Assembly: GCA_902510475.1 (NCBI GenBank)
Contig: CABXCC010000004.1
Location: 1-64,000 of the forward strand
DNA from: an uncultured Bacteroidota bacterium
GTDB lineage: Bacteria > Bacteroidota > Bacteroidia > Flavobacteriales > Flavobacteriaceae
Reading direction: 5' to 3'
Length of the DNA: 64,000 nucleotides
In this document: one piece after another, positions 1-8,500 of the stretch
Layout of the letters: every line of letters begins with the position of its first letter
Position numbering within the stretch: the first letter of the stretch is position 1
Translations under genes and position numbers: made by a program
The notes under the pieces: generated by a model
Seen by the model: only the letters and a program-made list of their open reading frames with translations
Databases searched by the model: none
What the model was told of the DNA's origin: nothing

Positions 1-1
1 C

Positions 2-709
2 TTTGAAGATGGTGCAGGTGGATGGACATTCATCGATGCTGGCGGTCTTGAAACGGGCTGGTCATTAGATACAGCTAATGGGCCTAGTGGTCAAACACTT
101 GACCATTATTACCTGCCGGCAGATGCTTCATACAATGACTGGGCAATATCACCCTCATATGACACTTCATCACTTTCTGATGCAACTGTCTCATATTTTG
201 AGGAGTGTGTTTGGTGTGCTGACTCCGACGCTCATAACGTATATTATTCTGTTAATTATGCAGGTGATGCTACTACTGCAACATGGGTGGCATTATTTGA
301 AGGTGTTAACACTGATGCAGAAGACGTAGGTGGGGCAGATTTGGGTATTCAAAGTACATATAGTATTCCAAGTGCTGAAAGTATAGTAATTGCATTTAAT
401 TATGTAGGTACTTATGGTGGAGAGTGGAATATTGATGATATGTGTATAGATGGAACATTATCAACTACTGATGCTGAAATCTTAGATATGAGAATTTATC
501 CAAATCCAGTTGATGGTAACTATATTACGATTCAATCACCAGCACAAGGATTAAAGGAGATTGAAGTATTTACACTAACTGGTAGAAAAATACTACAAAC
601 AGTTCTTACAGATGATCAACTTGACGTAAGCTCGTTTAACAGTGGTTTCTACATGGTTAAAGTAACAATCAATGGAGAGAGTAAATTATCGAAATTAGTA
701 GTTAGATAA
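2..709 (+). CDS. T9SS-secreted protein, C-terminal part (5' end outside window)
   Basis: The reading frame is open from base 2, well upstream of the first ATG in the ORF track, so this is the 3' end of a longer gene. The visible N-terminal part (FEDGAGGWTF..., WAISPSYDTSSL) resembles the beta-sandwich 'choice-of-anchor J' or cleaved-adhesin type domain of secreted Bacteroidota proteins. The last 80 or so residues form a Por-type T9SS sorting domain: IYPNPVDGNY near its start, a GFYMVKV strand and a final SKLVVR. The protein is therefore expected to cross the outer membrane through the type IX system and to be surface-bound or released. Catalytic function cannot be judged without the missing N-terminus; it may be an enzyme or adhesin of the xylan locus that follows. 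A strong hairpin terminator lies right after the stop. Confidence 0.8.
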   Translation, partial: FEDGAGGWTFIDAGGLETGWSLDTANGPSGQTLDHYYLPADASYNDWAISPSYDTSSLSDATVSYFEECVWCADSDAHNVYYSVNYAGDATTATWVALFEGVNTDAEDVGGADLGIQSTYSIPSAESIVIAFNYVGTYGGEWNIDDMCIDGTLSTTDAEILDMRIYPNPVDGNYITIQSPAQGLKEIEVFTLTGRKILQTVLTDDQLDVSSFNSGFYMVKVTINGESKLSKLVVR

Positions 710-737
710 TTTATTAGATCTTAATTAATAAAAAAAG

Positions 738-772
738 AATGCCAGATAAAATTAATTTTATCTGGCATTTTT
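738..772 (+). terminator. Rho-independent terminator after the T9SS gene
   Basis: A perfect 14-bp inverted repeat (AATGCCAGATAAAA and its complement) with a 4-base loop is followed by a short T run. It separates the upstream T9SS gene from the GH10 gene that starts at 791. Confidence 0.85.
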
Positions 773-790
773 AATAACTTATTTAAAATT

Positions 791-1903
791 ATGAGAAATC
801 TATATATTCTACTTTTTTCGTGTCTGCCAATATTGGCCTGCTCACAAGGGAAAGACAATTTAAAAGATAAGTTTTCGGATTATTTTTTAATTGGAGCCAC
901 TATTAATCAAGAAGATTATCAAATTATTGACAAGGATAAAAAAGTTTTAAAAATTGTGTCAGAAAACTTTAATTCACTAACACCAGAAAACTCGATGAAA
1001 TGGATGCATTCACATCCTGAATATTCAAAGTTTACTTTCTCTAATGCACAAAAAATAACAGATTTTGCAAAGGATAACAACATGTATTTATTGGGTCATA
1101 CTTTGGTTTGGCACAATCAAGTTCCTGAATATATTTCTGAAATTGCTGACAAAGGTAAATTCAACTTGCACTTAAAAAATCACATATATCAACTTGTCAC
1201 AAGATTTAAGGGAAAGGTTAATATGTGGGATGTTGTTAATGAGGCCTTAAATGATGATGGCACATTAAGAGAGACCGTTTTTCTAAAGATGATTGGAGAT
1301 GATTATATAGAAAAAGCATTTCAATTCGCGAATGATTCAGACCCTAATGTAGAGCTAGCATACAATGATTATAATTTATATAAACCTAAAAAAAGAGCTG
1401 GAGCAATTAGGATTATAAATTCGTTAAAAGAAAAAGGTATTAGAATTGATGCTGTAGGAGTTCAAGCGCATTGGGATCTTCACTTCCCAAGTATTCAGCA
1501 AATAGAGAAAACCATAATTGAGCTTGCCGCAACCGGGGTTGATGTAATGATTACGGAACTTGATATCACTGTGATTCCAAATCCCTATGAATTGGCGGGT
1601 ATAGCAAGAGAAGAGTTTAAAAAATTTGAAGGTGATAAAAAATGGGATCCATATCAAGCTGGAATCCCGGATAATATCCAAAAAAAATTAACCAAAAGAT
1701 ATAAGGAGATTTTTGAGCTATTTGTAAAGCATCATGATAAAATAAGTAGGGTAACTTTTTGGGGAACCACAGACAAATACACATGGAGAAATGACAACCC
1801 AATTAAAAATAGAGCAGACTATCCGTTGCTTTTTGACAGAAAATATAATAAGAAGCCTGCTTTCTTTGAACTTTTAAATATTGACTTTTCAAAAATCAAA
1901 TAA
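791..1903 (+). CDS. Endo-1,4-beta-xylanase, GH10, lipoprotein
   Basis: A retaining endo-xylanase that cuts internal beta-1,4-xylosyl bonds. The whole 370-residue protein is one GH10 (beta/alpha)8 barrel. Conserved elements are visible in order: the substrate motif LLGHTLVWHNQ (residues 100-110), WDVVNEALND with the acid/base Glu151, VGVQAHWDL, and MITELDIT with the nucleophile Glu256. The N-terminus is a short hydrophobic signal ending in LACSQ, a good lipobox with Cys17, so the enzyme is probably anchored in the outer membrane. It heads a plus-strand run with the GPH symporter (3-nt gap) and GH43 (11-nt gap), which fits cutting at the surface followed by oligosaccharide import and intracellular hydrolysis. 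Family assignment is firm; surface exposure is inferred. Confidence 0.95.
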   Translation: MRNLYILLFSCLPILACSQGKDNLKDKFSDYFLIGATINQEDYQIIDKDKKVLKIVSENFNSLTPENSMKWMHSHPEYSKFTFSNAQKITDFAKDNNMYLLGHTLVWHNQVPEYISEIADKGKFNLHLKNHIYQLVTRFKGKVNMWDVVNEALNDDGTLRETVFLKMIGDDYIEKAFQFANDSDPNVELAYNDYNLYKPKKRAGAIRIINSLKEKGIRIDAVGVQAHWDLHFPSIQQIEKTIIELAATGVDVMITELDITVIPNPYELAGIAREEFKKFEGDKKWDPYQAGIPDNIQKKLTKRYKEIFELFVKHHDKISRVTFWGTTDKYTWRNDNPIKNRADYPLLFDRKYNKKPAFFELLNIDFSKIK

Positions 1904-1906
1904 TAT

Positions 1907-3340
1907 ATGACAACACAGCCGCTTTCAATAAAAGAGAAAATTGGGTATAGCCTTGGAGACTTGTCTGCCAATCTTGTTTTCCAAACATTAATAACTTACC
2001 TAGCTTATTTTTATACCGACATATATGGGCTGGAGGCAGATGATGCAACTGCCATCATTTTTTTTGTTGGTACAGCTGCAGCTATTGGATTCAATCCTAT
2101 CGTTGGCGCTTTAGCTGATAGAACAAATAGCAAATGGGGTAAATTTAGACCATGGATTTTATGGACGGCCATTCCTTTGGGGGTTACCTCTGTTTTAGCA
2201 TTTACCACACCTGATTTTTCATACAATGGAAAAGTTATTTATGCTGTAATTACATATACTTTATTATTGCTTTTATATGCAGGAAGCAACCTTCCATATT
2301 CGGCATTAAGTGGAGTTATAACTGGGGATATGAAAGAAAGAAATAGTATTTCAGCTTATAGATTTGTTGCAGTTATGTTTGCTCAATTTTTTGTGCAAGT
2401 ATTTATGCTGCCCATTATTATGTATGCCGGCGACGGAGATAAAGCAATGGGCATTGAAATTACAATGACTTGGTTGGCAGTAGTCGGAACCATACTATTA
2501 TTAATCACTTTTATTACCACTAAGGAAAGAATTGTTCCTACTCAAGAGCAATCCTCAAGCTTACTAGACGATATTAAAGACTTAATTAAAAATATTCCAT
2601 GGGTAATTATGTTGACCGTAACCACCCTATTGTTTATAACACTTTCAATGAAGGGAGGAGCTTATGTTTATTATTTTGAAAACTATGTTTCAAAAAATTC
2701 CTTAAGTGATTTCATTTCACCCATTCTTGATTTTTTATCCAGAATTGGAATTGATTTTTTTGGCAATGATCCCGTTTCAGCTGGATTTGGTCTTTTTAAT
2801 GCTGGAGGTATAATATTCATGATTATTGGAATTGGCTTGTCAAAAATGTTAGCTGACCGGTATGGTAAAAGAAATGTTTTTGGATTTTTCCTTTTTATTT
2901 CGACATTATTCATAATAGTATTTTATATGCTCTCTCCTGAATCAATTGGTTTAATTTTTGGAGCTCAAATATTTCATGGATTCTTTTATGGAATTACAAT
3001 TCCCTTATTATGGGCTATGATTGCTGATGTAGCAGATTACTCCGAATGGAAAAATAATAGAAGAGCCACTGCAATTATTTTTTCTGCCATGATGGTGGGC
3101 TTAAAATTGGGGTTAAGTATAGGCGGTGCTCTAGTTGCTCAAATCTTAGGAAATTATGGGTATGAACCCAATATTGCTATGGAACAAACGGAATCAGCAA
3201 TTTTAGGAACCAAAATGTTAGTTAGTATTTATCCGTCTATTCCTTTTTTATTGGCAACCGGTCTACTATTCTTTTATGTCATTGATAAAAATCTTGAAGA
3301 TCAAATTGAAAAGGATTTATCAAAAAGAAGAAAGGATTAA
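1907..3340 (+). CDS. GPH/MFS-type sugar (xyloside) cation symporter
   Basis: An inner-membrane sugar importer of the glycoside-pentoside-hexuronide (MelB/XynP) family, normally coupled to Na+ or H+. The 477-residue protein has about twelve hydrophobic segments. It opens with the family-typical KIGYSLGDLSANLVF, and shows NPIVGALADRTNSKWGKFRPW in the loop between helices 2 and 3 and IADVADYSEWKNNRRATA in the second half. The gene starts 3 nt after the GH10 stop and is followed 11 nt later by a cytoplasmic GH43, so imported xylo-oligosaccharides are the likely cargo. The substrate is inferred from context; xylose or arabinosides are alternatives. Confidence 0.9.
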   Translation: MTTQPLSIKEKIGYSLGDLSANLVFQTLITYLAYFYTDIYGLEADDATAIIFFVGTAAAIGFNPIVGALADRTNSKWGKFRPWILWTAIPLGVTSVLAFTTPDFSYNGKVIYAVITYTLLLLLYAGSNLPYSALSGVITGDMKERNSISAYRFVAVMFAQFFVQVFMLPIIMYAGDGDKAMGIEITMTWLAVVGTILLLITFITTKERIVPTQEQSSSLLDDIKDLIKNIPWVIMLTVTTLLFITLSMKGGAYVYYFENYVSKNSLSDFISPILDFLSRIGIDFFGNDPVSAGFGLFNAGGIIFMIIGIGLSKMLADRYGKRNVFGFFLFISTLFIIVFYMLSPESIGLIFGAQIFHGFFYGITIPLLWAMIADVADYSEWKNNRRATAIIFSAMMVGLKLGLSIGGALVAQILGNYGYEPNIAMEQTESAILGTKMLVSIYPSIPFLLATGLLFFYVIDKNLEDQIEKDLSKRRKD

Positions 3341-3351
3341 TTTTATAAAAT

Positions 3352-4386
3352 ATGCCTGAGGAAAGTATTGATCACATAAATTTTGAAGAATTAAATAGTA
3401 AGGCCATATCAAAACCTATTGTAACACATCTTTATACAGCCGATCCATCTGCTCATGTATTTGAAAATAAAGTTTATATATATCCATCTCATGATGTTGA
3501 TGCAGGTGAAGCATTTGATGATCTAGGAAGTCATTTTGCAATGGAAGATTACCACGTTTTTTCAATGGACAGTATTGAAGGAAATGTAAAAGATCATGGA
3601 ATAGCACTACACATTGATGATGTAAAGTGGGCAGAAAAACAAATGTGGGCCCCAGATGCTAATGAAAAAGATGGTAAATATTATTTATTTTTTCCAGCCA
3701 AAGATTATGAGGGAATTTTCCGTATTGGAGTGGCCGTAAGCGATTTACCATATGGACCTTTTATCCCACAACCAAATTCAATACACGGAAGTTTTTCAAT
3801 TGATCCAGCCGTCTTTAAAGATGATGATGGTAGTTATTATATGTACTTTGGAGGTATATGGGGAGGTCAATTACAAAGATGGAGAAAAGGAGTTTTTAAT
3901 GCAGATCATCCAGAAAGTCCAACAGCTTTTTTACCTGAGGATAATGAGCCTGCTTTACTTCCTTTTGTTGCTAAAATGACAGATGATTTGCTGCAGTTTG
4001 ATGAGTCCCCCAAGGAAGTTGAAATAGTAGATGAAAATGGAGATTTATTATTAGCAGGTGATAATGACAGAAGATTTTTTGAGGCAGCCTGGTTACATAA
4101 ATATAAGGGTAAATACTATTTTTCTTATTCAACCGGTGATACACATTTTATATGTTATGCAATTGGCAATAATCCATACGGTCCTTTCACTTACAGTGGT
4201 AGAATATTAAACCCAGTAGTTGGCTGGACATCACATCATTCAATTTGTGAATTTAAAGGAAAGTGGTATCTGTTTTATCACGACTCTTCTTTATCAAAAG
4301 GAGTTACACATTTGAGATCAGTAAAAATTGCAGAGATTAAATATAACGAAGATGGTACTATTCAAACACTGAATCCATACAACTAA
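3352..4386 (+). CDS. GH43 beta-xylosidase/alpha-L-arabinofuranosidase, cytoplasmic
   Basis: A five-bladed beta-propeller glycosidase of 344 residues without a signal peptide, so it should act in the cytoplasm on oligosaccharides brought in by the adjacent symporter. The three GH43 acidic residues are visible: Asp31 (TADPSAHVF) as general base, Asp151 (SIDPAVFKDDDG) as pKa modulator and Glu244 (FFEAAWLHK) as general acid. A late GWTSHHSICEFKGKWYLFYHD segment contributes the usual active-site His. The overall pattern resembles subfamily GH43_1, whose members are mostly beta-xylosidases. It is the last gene of the plus-strand run, and its stop codon overlaps the convergent GH10 stop by 4 nt. Xylosidase versus arabinofuranosidase activity cannot be settled from sequence alone. 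Confidence 0.9.
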   Translation: MPEESIDHINFEELNSKAISKPIVTHLYTADPSAHVFENKVYIYPSHDVDAGEAFDDLGSHFAMEDYHVFSMDSIEGNVKDHGIALHIDDVKWAEKQMWAPDANEKDGKYYLFFPAKDYEGIFRIGVAVSDLPYGPFIPQPNSIHGSFSIDPAVFKDDDGSYYMYFGGIWGGQLQRWRKGVFNADHPESPTAFLPEDNEPALLPFVAKMTDDLLQFDESPKEVEIVDENGDLLLAGDNDRRFFEAAWLHKYKGKYYFSYSTGDTHFICYAIGNNPYGPFTYSGRILNPVVGWTSHHSICEFKGKWYLFYHDSSLSKGVTHLRSVKIAEIKYNEDGTIQTLNPYN

Positions 4387-5591
4387 TTTTTTTCTGCATC
4401 ATATAGTGCTTTTAACACAGCATAATAAGCTCCCTTTCTAGAATAATCTTTATTTACCATCCATGCCTTTTGATCTTTTCTCCATCCCCCGTAAGGAATG
4501 TCGTCTCTGAATCCCCAGTCACTAATTATTTTTACTCCAGACTCTTTTGCAGTTCTAACCAAGTTGTAATATATTTTATTTTGTTCTTCAAAAAACCACT
4601 GCCAGTCACTCTCAGTTTTAATCACATCAGAAACTTTTTTATGATTTCCGCCTTGCCCCCAAAGATTTAGGCCCACGTCGAGCTCTGTTATATATACTTC
4701 AACACCTAGGTCAATAAATCTTAATATATTTTTTCTTAAATTTTCGTAATTATAATTTATCCCTGCATTTAAATGACATTGAAACCCAACGGCATCAACT
4801 CTGACACCAGTATTTTTTAAATGCTTTATTAGTTGATACATGCCATCAGCTTTTTTACCACCAAAGGCAATATTAAAATCTCTGATTTCTAATTTAGCAT
4901 CTGTTAATTTTGAAGCTGCATCAAAAACTTTTCTGATAAATATTGGGTGACTATCATTAATTTTATCACCTCCTTCCAACCCTGACATGTCTTTTTCAAA
5001 TCCCATATCCGTCCATTTACAATCCTCTTTTTCATTTCCAGAAACTCTATAGTTTCCTGACTTGCCCATATCAAAAATTTCATTTATTACATTGAAGACA
5101 TCAACTTTATTTTTGTTATCATTAGAGTTTAGTACTTCAGAAATAAATTTTTCAATAATTAATTCCAGTTCCTCAACTGAGTAATTTGTTTTTGAAAACC
5201 AACTTGGAAAATATTTATTAGGAAAAATTAAACAATGATGCATTATATGAAATTCGTTTTCAATTCCCCAGTTTACCAACTCATCAAAATACTTTGTTTC
5301 AATTTTAAATTCTTTTAACGAATTTGGTTTTTTCTTCGGCCAAAAGCCACCATCCCAAGCAGGATAAATAGAGGGCTGAATTCCTGTGTAATTTTTTAAG
5401 ACAAACGCTCTATTTTTGTTTGCTTCTGTTCCGCGTAATATTGCTTTATTTCTCTCTCCTCTTACTTGAGTTGTGATAATCATATCCCCAGAATAATCCT
5501 TAAGAAATGCATTTTTATTATAATCTTGAGAGAACATTGAATTGGCAATTAATAAAATCACCAATGAAATGTATACATAAAGTTTATTCAT
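4383..5591 (-). CDS. Divergent GH10 family xylanase-like protein, secreted
   Basis: A 402-residue protein with an N-terminal signal peptide (hydrophobic to about residue 20, cleavage near MFSQ) and no lipobox, so periplasmic or secreted. The GH10 fold is supported by FNVINEIFD with the probable acid/base Glu171, AVGFQCHLNAG, YITELDVGL with the nucleophile Glu303, and SDWGFRDDIPY near the end. It departs from ordinary GH10 enzymes: the usual GHTLVWH segment reads IMHHCLIFPNKYFPSWF, and the acid/base motif has lost the WD pair. Subsite chemistry may therefore differ from the canonical GH10 at 791. It lies divergently to the sulfatase gene with 81 bp between the starts, and converges on GH43. 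Family confident, substrate not. Confidence 0.82.
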   Translation of the reverse strand: MNKLYVYISLVILLIANSMFSQDYNKNAFLKDYSGDMIITTQVRGERNKAILRGTEANKNRAFVLKNYTGIQPSIYPAWDGGFWPKKKPNSLKEFKIETKYFDELVNWGIENEFHIMHHCLIFPNKYFPSWFSKTNYSVEELELIIEKFISEVLNSNDNKNKVDVFNVINEIFDMGKSGNYRVSGNEKEDCKWTDMGFEKDMSGLEGGDKINDSHPIFIRKVFDAASKLTDAKLEIRDFNIAFGGKKADGMYQLIKHLKNTGVRVDAVGFQCHLNAGINYNYENLRKNILRFIDLGVEVYITELDVGLNLWGQGGNHKKVSDVIKTESDWQWFFEEQNKIYYNLVRTAKESGVKIISDWGFRDDIPYGGWRKDQKAWMVNKDYSRKGAYYAVLKALYDAEKN

Positions 5592-5672
5592 AATAAATAT
5601 TTAAGCATTAATAAAGTTATGATAATAATTAAATTTTATTGATATTTAATAATCAAGAAATTAAACTACCTC

Positions 5673-7589
5673 ATGATAACCACTAGAATTTTGAAATATT
5701 TTTTATTTATCAATTTGCTTTTACTTACTCTTATTGTTTATTCACAGGAAAATAACAAACCAAATATATTATTTATTTCTGTTGATGATTTGAAGCCGAG
5801 TATCGGAAGCTTTGGAGATGATTTTGCAGTAACTCCAAATATTGATAAGTTGTCTGAAACCTCAACAGTTTTTTTAAATAACCATACCCAGCTTGCAATT
5901 TGTGCGGCATCTAGAGTCAGCTTTTTGACAGGATTAAGACCCGATAAAACTAAGGTTTGGGATTTAAAAACAAAAATGAGAGATGTGAATCCTGAAGTAT
6001 TAACTCTTCCAGAACATTTTAAAAATAAAGGATACCAAACAATTGGCGTTGGTAAAATATATGACCCAAGAGCTGTTGATAGCGGAAGAGATAGACGATC
6101 TTGGTCTACACCTTTTATCACTCAGAATCAATTAAAGTTTTCTGAGGGGTATAAGTTTCCTTCTGGAGGTTTTTATCAAGGAAAAGAGAATAGAGAAATT
6201 CGTTCAAAACTCAGGCAAGAGGCCATTGAAAAAGGGCTAAGCAATTTAAATAAATACGAATCTGAAAGGTACAAGCCTCCTTATGAAAACGCTGATGTTC
6301 CTGATGGAGCTTACATGGACGGAGCAATTGCAAATAGAGCAGTTGAATTAATTGATCAGATGGATAACTCAAAACCATTTTTTTTAGCAGTTGGTTTTTT
6401 AAGACCTCATATGCCTTTTAATGCACCTACAAAATACTGGGATATGTATAATCCCGAAGAGATTCAGTTGGCATCATTTAGAACAAAAAGTAAAAATCCA
6501 GTTGACCTGGCTTATAAAGGAGGATGGGAAATTAGCACATACAAAACACCAGAATTTGAATACGTAGAAAATGAAGAAGGATTACTGATATTACCTGACA
6601 AAATTCAAAGAAAACTTATTCATGGATATTATGCTGCAACTAGTTATATTGATGCTCAAATTGGTTTTGTTCTTAAGAAACTAGAAGAGAAAGGACTTGA
6701 TAAAAATACAATAATCGTTTTATGGGGAGATCATGGTTTTCATCTAGGTGATCATAGCCAATGGACTAAGCACACAAACTTTGAGCAGTCAACAAGATCC
6801 CCACTATTGATTAAAGACCCAAGAGTAAACAAAATGATTAATGTTGATTCACCCACAGAATTTATTGATGTATTTCCAACTCTTTGTGAGTTAGCTGAAC
6901 TTGAAATCCCAGAAGAATTGGACGGTATAAGCTTAAAGCCTCAAATATTGGGAGAGCAAACAACTTCAAAAATATTTGCTGTCAGTCAATATCCCAGAGG
7001 AGGAAATATGAGGGGCTATATAATGGGTTATAGCTTTAGAACAAAGAGACATAGATATACTGTTTGGGTTAATAATAAAAAGAGTTCTGAGCCAATATAT
7101 ATTGAAGATATATATGCAGAAGAATTATATGATTACATGAACGATCCTTTGGAAACGGAGAATATAATTGATAATTCTGATCAACAAAGAATTAAAACCT
7201 CATTTCAAACATTAGCAGCTCGATTTTTTAATTCGCAAATTGTAAATGAACCGGAGCCAATTGTAAATCAACCAAAAACTAATATCCTAAAACCAAGCCC
7301 AAATAATAAATGGGCGAATCAAAGATCAAAAACCCTTAGTCAATACGTTTCATCTAAAATGATGATGAACAAAAATCAGTTTAAATTTTTACAGCAGGTC
7401 CTGTATGATAAATACGCTAGAAATAATGAAATGACAGCTGGAAAAAAATTATCAAAGGATCAAACGGAAACCGTATACAAAGAAAATTTTTCAATAGCTT
7501 CACAGGAATTGCTAAGTAGATTCACAAAAAAACAATTTGAAAGAATAAGTGAATTAGAAAGTCAAAAAATGAAGCAATTAAGGAATTAG
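5673..7589 (+). CDS. Sulfatase (S1 family, formylglycine type), periplasmic/secreted
   Basis: Hydrolyses sulfate esters, here probably on carbohydrate. Signal peptide to about residue 25, then an arylsulfatase-type alpha/beta domain with metal-binding SVDDL, the maturation motif CAASR (Cys77, converted to formylglycine) inside ICAASRVSFLTGLRPD, VGKIYDP, RPHMPFNAP, and WGDHGFHLGDHSQWTKHTNFEQ. This pattern is closest to iduronate-2-sulfatase-like S1 members. At 638 residues it is longer than the usual 480-530: a linker (about 510-545) and a charged helical segment (about 550-638) are appended. It is co-directional with the esterase (11-nt gap), and a maturase gene lies nearby at 13032-14084. 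The xylan-enzyme neighbours suggest sulfated xylan; the actual substrate is unknown. Confidence 0.92.
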   Translation: MITTRILKYFLFINLLLLTLIVYSQENNKPNILFISVDDLKPSIGSFGDDFAVTPNIDKLSETSTVFLNNHTQLAICAASRVSFLTGLRPDKTKVWDLKTKMRDVNPEVLTLPEHFKNKGYQTIGVGKIYDPRAVDSGRDRRSWSTPFITQNQLKFSEGYKFPSGGFYQGKENREIRSKLRQEAIEKGLSNLNKYESERYKPPYENADVPDGAYMDGAIANRAVELIDQMDNSKPFFLAVGFLRPHMPFNAPTKYWDMYNPEEIQLASFRTKSKNPVDLAYKGGWEISTYKTPEFEYVENEEGLLILPDKIQRKLIHGYYAATSYIDAQIGFVLKKLEEKGLDKNTIIVLWGDHGFHLGDHSQWTKHTNFEQSTRSPLLIKDPRVNKMINVDSPTEFIDVFPTLCELAELEIPEELDGISLKPQILGEQTTSKIFAVSQYPRGGNMRGYIMGYSFRTKRHRYTVWVNNKKSSEPIYIEDIYAEELYDYMNDPLETENIIDNSDQQRIKTSFQTLAARFFNSQIVNEPEPIVNQPKTNILKPSPNNKWANQRSKTLSQYVSSKMMMNKNQFKFLQQVLYDKYARNNEMTAGKKLSKDQTETVYKENFSIASQELLSRFTKKQFERISELESQKMKQLRN

Positions 7590-7600
7590 CCCTATAAATA

Positions 7601-8491
7601 ATGTATAAATTCAGATTCTTTTTAGTTTCTTTTTTTCTTCTTCTAACCTGTACCTTATTTTCACAAAATAATAAAGTTTTTATAAAATCCGAGAAGGTAC
7701 TATATAAGTCTACTGAGCAAGGAGATCTAAATTTATATTTTTATAGACCACTAAATTTTGACAGTTCTAAAACATATAACTGCATTATATTTTTTCACGG
7801 AGGTGCATGGAATAATGGCAATTATAAGCAGTTTGAGCCTCAAGCAATGTATTTTGCATCACGCGGGATGATAGCCATTTTAGCTGAATACAGAATTAAA
7901 AGTAAACATGGGACAACTCCTTTTGAATCGATCGAGGATGCAAAATCAGCAATACGATTTGTGAGAAAAAACTCTAAATCATTTTCTATTAATAGTCAGA
8001 GAATTGCTGCTGGTGGAGGCTCTGCTGGCGGACATTTAGCTGCCTCCGCAGCTAATGTTAAAGGATTTGAAAATTTAAGTGAGAACTTACAGGTTAGTTC
8101 TAAGCCTAATGCCTTAGTTCTATATAATCCTGTCCTCGACACAGGCCCTGATGCCTGGGGATACAATTCTTTTTTGAGAAGAATGGACGGCAAGATGACA
8201 ATAAACCCTATAAAAGGATCTCCGTTTCACGGTATTTCTAAAGATTCTCCACCCACTATTATTTTGACCGGAACCAATGATAAAATAGTTTCTGTAGAAA
8301 TGATAAGCAGATATAAGAAAAAAATGGAATCATTTAATATTAGATGTGATGTAATTTTTTATGATGGTGCAGAACATTCATTTTTTAACAAAGGAGAAGA
8401 CTTTGTAGATACCGTATTAAAATCAGACCTTTTTTTAAAATCTAATTGGTATTTAGAAGGCAACCCCACTGTTAAAAAACAATATCAGTAA
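7601..8491 (+). CDS. Alpha/beta-hydrolase esterase (acetyl-xylan-esterase-like), secreted
   Basis: A 296-residue serine esterase with a signal peptide (cleavage near LFSQ, about residue 21). Features of the alpha/beta-hydrolase_3/BD-FAE type are visible: oxyanion-hole FFHGGAWNNG (about 65-74), nucleophile Ser141 in GGGSAGGHLA, catalytic Asp227 in LTGTNDKIV and His259 in DGAEHSFFN. It follows the sulfatase by 11 nt and is probably co-transcribed. Placed among xylanases, it most likely removes acetyl or feruloyl decorations from xylan in the periplasm or at the surface. Other carboxyl esters cannot be excluded. Confidence 0.85.
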   Translation: MYKFRFFLVSFFLLLTCTLFSQNNKVFIKSEKVLYKSTEQGDLNLYFYRPLNFDSSKTYNCIIFFHGGAWNNGNYKQFEPQAMYFASRGMIAILAEYRIKSKHGTTPFESIEDAKSAIRFVRKNSKSFSINSQRIAAGGGSAGGHLAASAANVKGFENLSENLQVSSKPNALVLYNPVLDTGPDAWGYNSFLRRMDGKMTINPIKGSPFHGISKDSPPTIILTGTNDKIVSVEMISRYKKKMESFNIRCDVIFYDGAEHSFFNKGEDFVDTVLKSDLFLKSNWYLEGNPTVKKQYQ

Positions 8492-8500
8492 TATTTTTAA

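Noticed and set aside
1424-1802. Minus-strand ORFs inside the GH10 gene
   Set aside because: Shadows of a strongly conserved coding sequence; no family features.
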